A DNA stretch of 7,872 nt from an uncultured Nitrosomonadales bacterium (GTDB lineage Bacteria > Pseudomonadota > Gammaproteobacteria > Burkholderiales > Gallionellaceae): contig CAIZNF010000036.1 of NCBI GenBank assembly GCA_903934275.1, positions 1 to 7,872 on the forward strand, written 5' to 3'. Positions 6,285 through 7,872 of the stretch are shown in pieces. Position 1 is the stretch's first letter; each line of letters begins with the position of its first letter. The notes under the pieces are model-generated. The model saw nothing but the letters and a program-made list of their open reading frames with translations, was not told the DNA's origin and did no database searches. The translations under genes were made by a program, and so were the position numbers.

Positions 6285-6527
6285 TCATTTTGCTTTTGCT
6301 CCATGAGTGGCGATTGCCTGATTCATCGCCGCAATTGTTACCGGCGAGGCGGGTTTGTGGATCAATCCTTTCAAGGCGGTTACCGACTGAGTGGAGGCCA
6401 CCAGTTCAAAACGACCATGCTCAACTTGGATAAATTCCACTCTGTCCCCAGCTTCTACACCGAGTGCTGCCCGCACGACAGCAGGGATGGTAACTTGACC
6501 TTTGCTGGTTAGGGTTGCTATGGGCAT
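6285..6527 (-). CDS. vapB: AbrB/MazE-type antitoxin of the vapBC operon
   Basis: This 80-residue protein has an N-terminal swapped-hairpin AbrB DNA-binding domain (residues 3-45: ATLTSKGQVTIPAVVRAALGV then EAGDRVEFI). Its C-terminal tail (~46-80) should wrap around and neutralise the PIN toxin. Such antitoxins also repress their own operon. The start ATG follows a strong AAGGAG (6535-6540) by 7 nt. The stop TGA overlaps the toxin start in ATGA. The reading frame is intact although the partner toxin is disrupted, leaving it an orphan antitoxin at this locus. The assignment rests on the AbrB motif and the adjacent PIN gene. Confidence 0.9.
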   Translation of the reverse strand: MPIATLTSKGQVTIPAVVRAALGVEAGDRVEFIQVEHGRFELVASTQSVTALKGLIHKPASPVTIAAMNQAIATHGAKAK

Positions 6528-6551
6528 ACGGATTCTCCTTTTTCACATTTT

Positions 6552-6565
6552 TTACTCTAAAGTAA
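6552..6565. promoter_or_regulatory. Possible operator upstream of vapB
   Basis: TTACT-CTAA-AGTAA forms a 5-bp-arm inverted repeat 25 nt before the vapB start. It lies beside the A/T-rich stretch (6571-6580) whose - strand reads AATTTTTTAT and could hold a -10 box. AbrB-type antitoxins often bind such palindromes. The remainder of 6566-6753 shows no gene. Confidence 0.3.
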
Positions 6566-6753
6566 GGAATATAAAAAATTAAGAGAAATACAACCAGATA
6601 ATGGTGGGTATGCCAGATGGTAGGCTAAGAAATCGGTTCTGTGCATTGACGTTCGCGTTCATCGGGAACGGTTAATCGTGTGGTGTTCAATGTCGCCGAG
6701 AACGGGTAGCGCCGCCCCATGCGTCCATGTTCTATGATGCCAGTAAACAATGC

Positions 6754-6783
6754 TTGACGTTTAACGCGCCTCGGTAATATTAT
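6754..6783 (+). promoter_or_regulatory. Candidate promoter of higBA
   Basis: TTGACG (6754-6759) pairs with TATTAT (6778-6783) at 18 nt, or with TAATAT (6775-6780) at 15 nt. The -10 box ends only 5 nt before the higB ATG, so the message might be leaderless. No clear Shine-Dalgarno sequence is seen. The true start site is unknown. Confidence 0.4.
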
Positions 6784-6788
6784 CAGCC

Positions 6789-7070
6789 ATGACGATCCGA
6801 TCATTCCTTTGCGCAGATACAGAAGCGCTTTACGAAGACAGAAAGCCGAAGCGGTTCAGGAACATTGAAGCCGTCGCGCAGCGCAAGCTGCAAATGATCG
6901 AGGATGCAGTGGAGTTGCGAGACTTGGCCTCGCCTCCTGGCAACCGGCTGGAAGCATTAAAAGATGATCGAAAAGGGCAGCACAGCATCCGCATCAATGA
7001 CCAATGGCGCGTGTGTTTTATCTGGACTGCGACTGGTGCAAAGAACGTAGAGATAGTCGATTACCACTGA
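6789..7070 (+). CDS. higB: RelE/HigB-type mRNA-interferase toxin
   Basis: This 93-residue toxin belongs to the HigB/RelE superfamily (often annotated 'plasmid maintenance system killer'). Members cleave mRNA at the ribosome and are neutralised by the cognate HigA. Family motifs are complete: MTIRSF at the start, RRF-like PKRFRNIEAVAQRKL (20-34), PPGNRLEALKDDRKGQ (49-64), SIRINDQWRVCF (66-77) and the C-terminal VEIVDYH (87-93). Length and ends match the family, so the gene looks intact. Toxin-first order with the antitoxin 13 nt downstream is typical of higBA. The ribosome site is weak, while that of the antitoxin is better, which fits keeping antitoxin in excess. Confidence 0.93.
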   Translation: MTIRSFLCADTEALYEDRKPKRFRNIEAVAQRKLQMIEDAVELRDLASPPGNRLEALKDDRKGQHSIRINDQWRVCFIWTATGAKNVEIVDYH

Positions 7071-7083
7071 ACGAGGTTATGAC

Positions 7084-7389
7084 ATGGCAACGAACAGGAT
7101 GAGACCGATTCACCCGGGAGAGATAATCCGCGAGGAATATCTTGTGCCAATGAATATGAGCGCCCACGCTTTGGCGATTGAGTTGCGTGTCCCTGCAACT
7201 CGAATCAATGACATTGTGCGCGAGCGCCGGGCCATTACGCCTGACACCGCGCTAAGGTTGGCGCGCTGCTTCGGTACCACGGCACAGTTCTGGCTCAACC
7301 TGCAAAGCTCGTTTGACCTGAAACAGGCGGAGAGTGAGAACGGGCTGCGGATCGAGCAGGAAGTCAGGCCGCTGGAAATGGCCGCATAG
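7084..7389 (+). CDS. higA: HigA-type helix-turn-helix antitoxin
   Basis: This 101-residue XRE-family protein neutralises HigB and represses the operon. It opens with the family signature MRPIHPGEIIREEYL (6-20). The helix-turn-helix spans ~26-66 (ALAIELRVPATRINDIVRER then TPDTALRLARCFG). The segment TTAQFWLNLQSSFDLKQA (65-82) follows, as in other HigA/VapI proteins. ACGAGG (7071-7076) lies 7 nt before the ATG. A second Met at residue 6 could also start it. It appears complete and is paired with the upstream toxin. Confidence 0.94.
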   Translation: MATNRMRPIHPGEIIREEYLVPMNMSAHALAIELRVPATRINDIVRERRAITPDTALRLARCFGTTAQFWLNLQSSFDLKQAESENGLRIEQEVRPLEMAA

Positions 7390-7409
7390 AGTTCCACCGT
7401 CCTCAGTAT

Positions 7410-7503
7410 TCACCGCTAACGTGCAATTTCGTTACACTGTTACGAAATTTCCACGAAATTAGTTACTGTTGCTGCCCTACATGCACACAAAGCCTAGCGG
7501 TGA
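7410..7503. repeat. Imperfect palindromic region downstream of higA
   Basis: TCACCGCTA (7410-7418) is the exact complement of TAGCGGTGA (7495-7503). Inside, AATTTCGT (7425-7432) pairs with ACGAAATT (7442-7449). There is no T-run, so it is not an obvious terminator. The stretch 7390-7541 shows no gene. Its length and nested symmetry recall recombination sites, but no known consensus fits well. Confidence 0.5.
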
Positions 7504-7541
7504 GCTGCCATATCGCCATTTCGTTGCACAGCAGCGTGATT

Positions 7542-7730
7542 TCATGCATATTGCGGCCACAACATTGGCGCAAACGATATAACATGCTTGGCCTCATAAG
7601 CTTCAACCAAGGTCAGCAATACTTCGAAACGATCACCTTCAGGTGATTGAGGTTTCGGCTCGCTATCAAAAAACGCTGAAACTTCGCGCATAACAGCTTT
7701 GTAGTCATCTTCAGTGTGAATAGGGCGGAT
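7542..7730 (-). pseudogene. Fragment of a second HigA-type (COG5499-like) antitoxin
   Basis: The - strand frame from 7730 reads IRPIHTEDDYKAVMREVSAF, then EGDRFEVLLTLVEAYEAKH. This is the conserved N-terminal half of a HigA-type antitoxin family whose members usually begin M-x-IRPIHTE-x-DY. A TAG lies directly before the first codon (7731-7733), so the start is lost. After H (7584) the family similarity ends, and the frame continues with unrelated residues to a stop at 7542. The helix-turn-helix half is missing. It is therefore a remnant truncated at both ends, distinct from the intact higA nearby. Family assignment is from motif recognition. Confidence 0.7.
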
Positions 7731-7750
7731 CTAAAGTGGATCCCAGAGTC

Positions 7751-7766
7751 AAGACAATAATGTCTT
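7751..7766. terminator. Small hairpin after the right-edge gene
   Basis: AAGACA-ATAA-TGTCTT is a perfect 6-bp stem lying 4 nt past the stop codon of the - strand frame entering from the right. No good U-tract follows, so it may be a weak terminator or part of the end of a mobile element. Confidence 0.35.
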
Positions 7767-7770
7767 TAGT

Positions 7771-7872
7771 TTAAGCTGTACATTCGATTTCACTTGCAGC
7801 TGGACGGCGCTGCCCCGGTTTTGCCTTTGCTTTGGTTTCTGTCTTTGCTTCTGCTCTTGCTTCTGCGGTGGA
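7771..7872 (-). CDS. C-terminal end of an unidentified protein (cut by window edge)
   Basis: The last 33 codons of a - strand frame run from the right edge to TAA at 7771-7773. They read STAEARAEAKTETKAKAKPG followed by a basic stretch ending EIECTA. The part before the end is a low-complexity Ala/Lys/Glu tail of the kind found at the disordered ends of many proteins, including some transposases. I do not recognise the family. The position next to a truncated antitoxin makes a mobile-element gene possible, but nothing here proves it. Confidence 0.4.
   Translation of the reverse strand, partial: STAEARAEAKTETKAKAKPGQRRPAASEIECTA

Larger units (their letters stand above)
5681..6288 (-). pseudogene. 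vapC: PIN-domain ribonuclease toxin (VapC-type), split by a mini-element
   Basis: The N-terminal part starts at 6288 with MIGLDTNVLVRYV and runs 47 codons to VVEL (6148). It then enters the inserted element and stops after five foreign codons (GRQKF, stop at 6130-6132). The rest resumes at 5935 as VWALTDCYALTKDEIC and ends at 5681. Joining the halves without the element and one copy of TAA gives an in-frame 131-residue PIN protein. Its acidic active-site residues are D5, E46, D96/D99 (ADFADCLI) and D118 (TTFDR). Intact VapC toxins are Mg-dependent RNases. Here the first two acids are on one fragment and the rest on the other, so the toxin is almost certainly dead. The start overlaps the antitoxin stop as ATGA, the usual coupling in these operons. 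Confidence 0.92.

Noticed and set aside
7410..7503. Integron attC site next to the toxin-antitoxin genes
   Set aside because: The length and nested symmetry are suggestive, but the outer pair reads TAGCGGTGA and CACGTTAGCGG, which does not satisfy the GTTRRRY / RYYYAAC core pair; no integrase is seen.

Overview
The window looks like chromosomal DNA from a Gram-negative betaproteobacterium, probably near the Nitrosomonadales/Gallionellaceae. This is inferred from the gene order ilvE - small CHCC zinc-finger gene - waaF, from the presence of an LPS heptosyltransferase, and from the mix of dispersed palindromic repeats. No species can be named from sequence alone.

Positions 1-2669 (+ strand) hold a compact signalling unit of three genes: a stand-alone Rcp1-type receiver (67-516), a double-receiver protein (526-1389) and a REC-PAS-GGDEF diguanylate cyclase (1395-2669). 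Spacers of 9 and 5 nt suggest one transcript. The double-receiver protein looks like a chimera of its neighbours: its first domain resembles the receiver of the cyclase and its second closely resembles the stand-alone receiver. No histidine kinase is present. The likely output is c-di-GMP, with phosphate distributed over four receiver domains.

Positions 2777-5516 (- strand) hold housekeeping genes in the order of transcription ilvE, zinc-finger protein, waaF. The gaps between them are filled by dispersed palindromic repeats. waaF lies between two inverted copies of one ~80-bp repeat. A perfect 34-bp palindrome lies directly at the ilvE stop.

Positions 5681-7872 form an accessory, toxin-antitoxin-rich region. 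A vapBC-type operon on the - strand has an intact AbrB-type antitoxin, but its PIN toxin is split by a 209-bp non-coding element with ~29-bp imperfect terminal inverted repeats and a TAA target duplication. Removing the element and one TAA restores an uninterrupted 131-residue PIN protein. Next come an intact higBA pair (+ strand), a decayed fragment of a second HigA-type antitoxin (- strand), and the C-terminal end of an unidentified protein entering from the right edge.

The strongest observations are the precise mini-element insertion in vapC, the chimeric double receiver between its two apparent domain sources, and the inverted repeat pair around waaF. I see no clear sign of a wholly new system. 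The three-gene receiver/cyclase unit is the best candidate for an incompletely described circuit.
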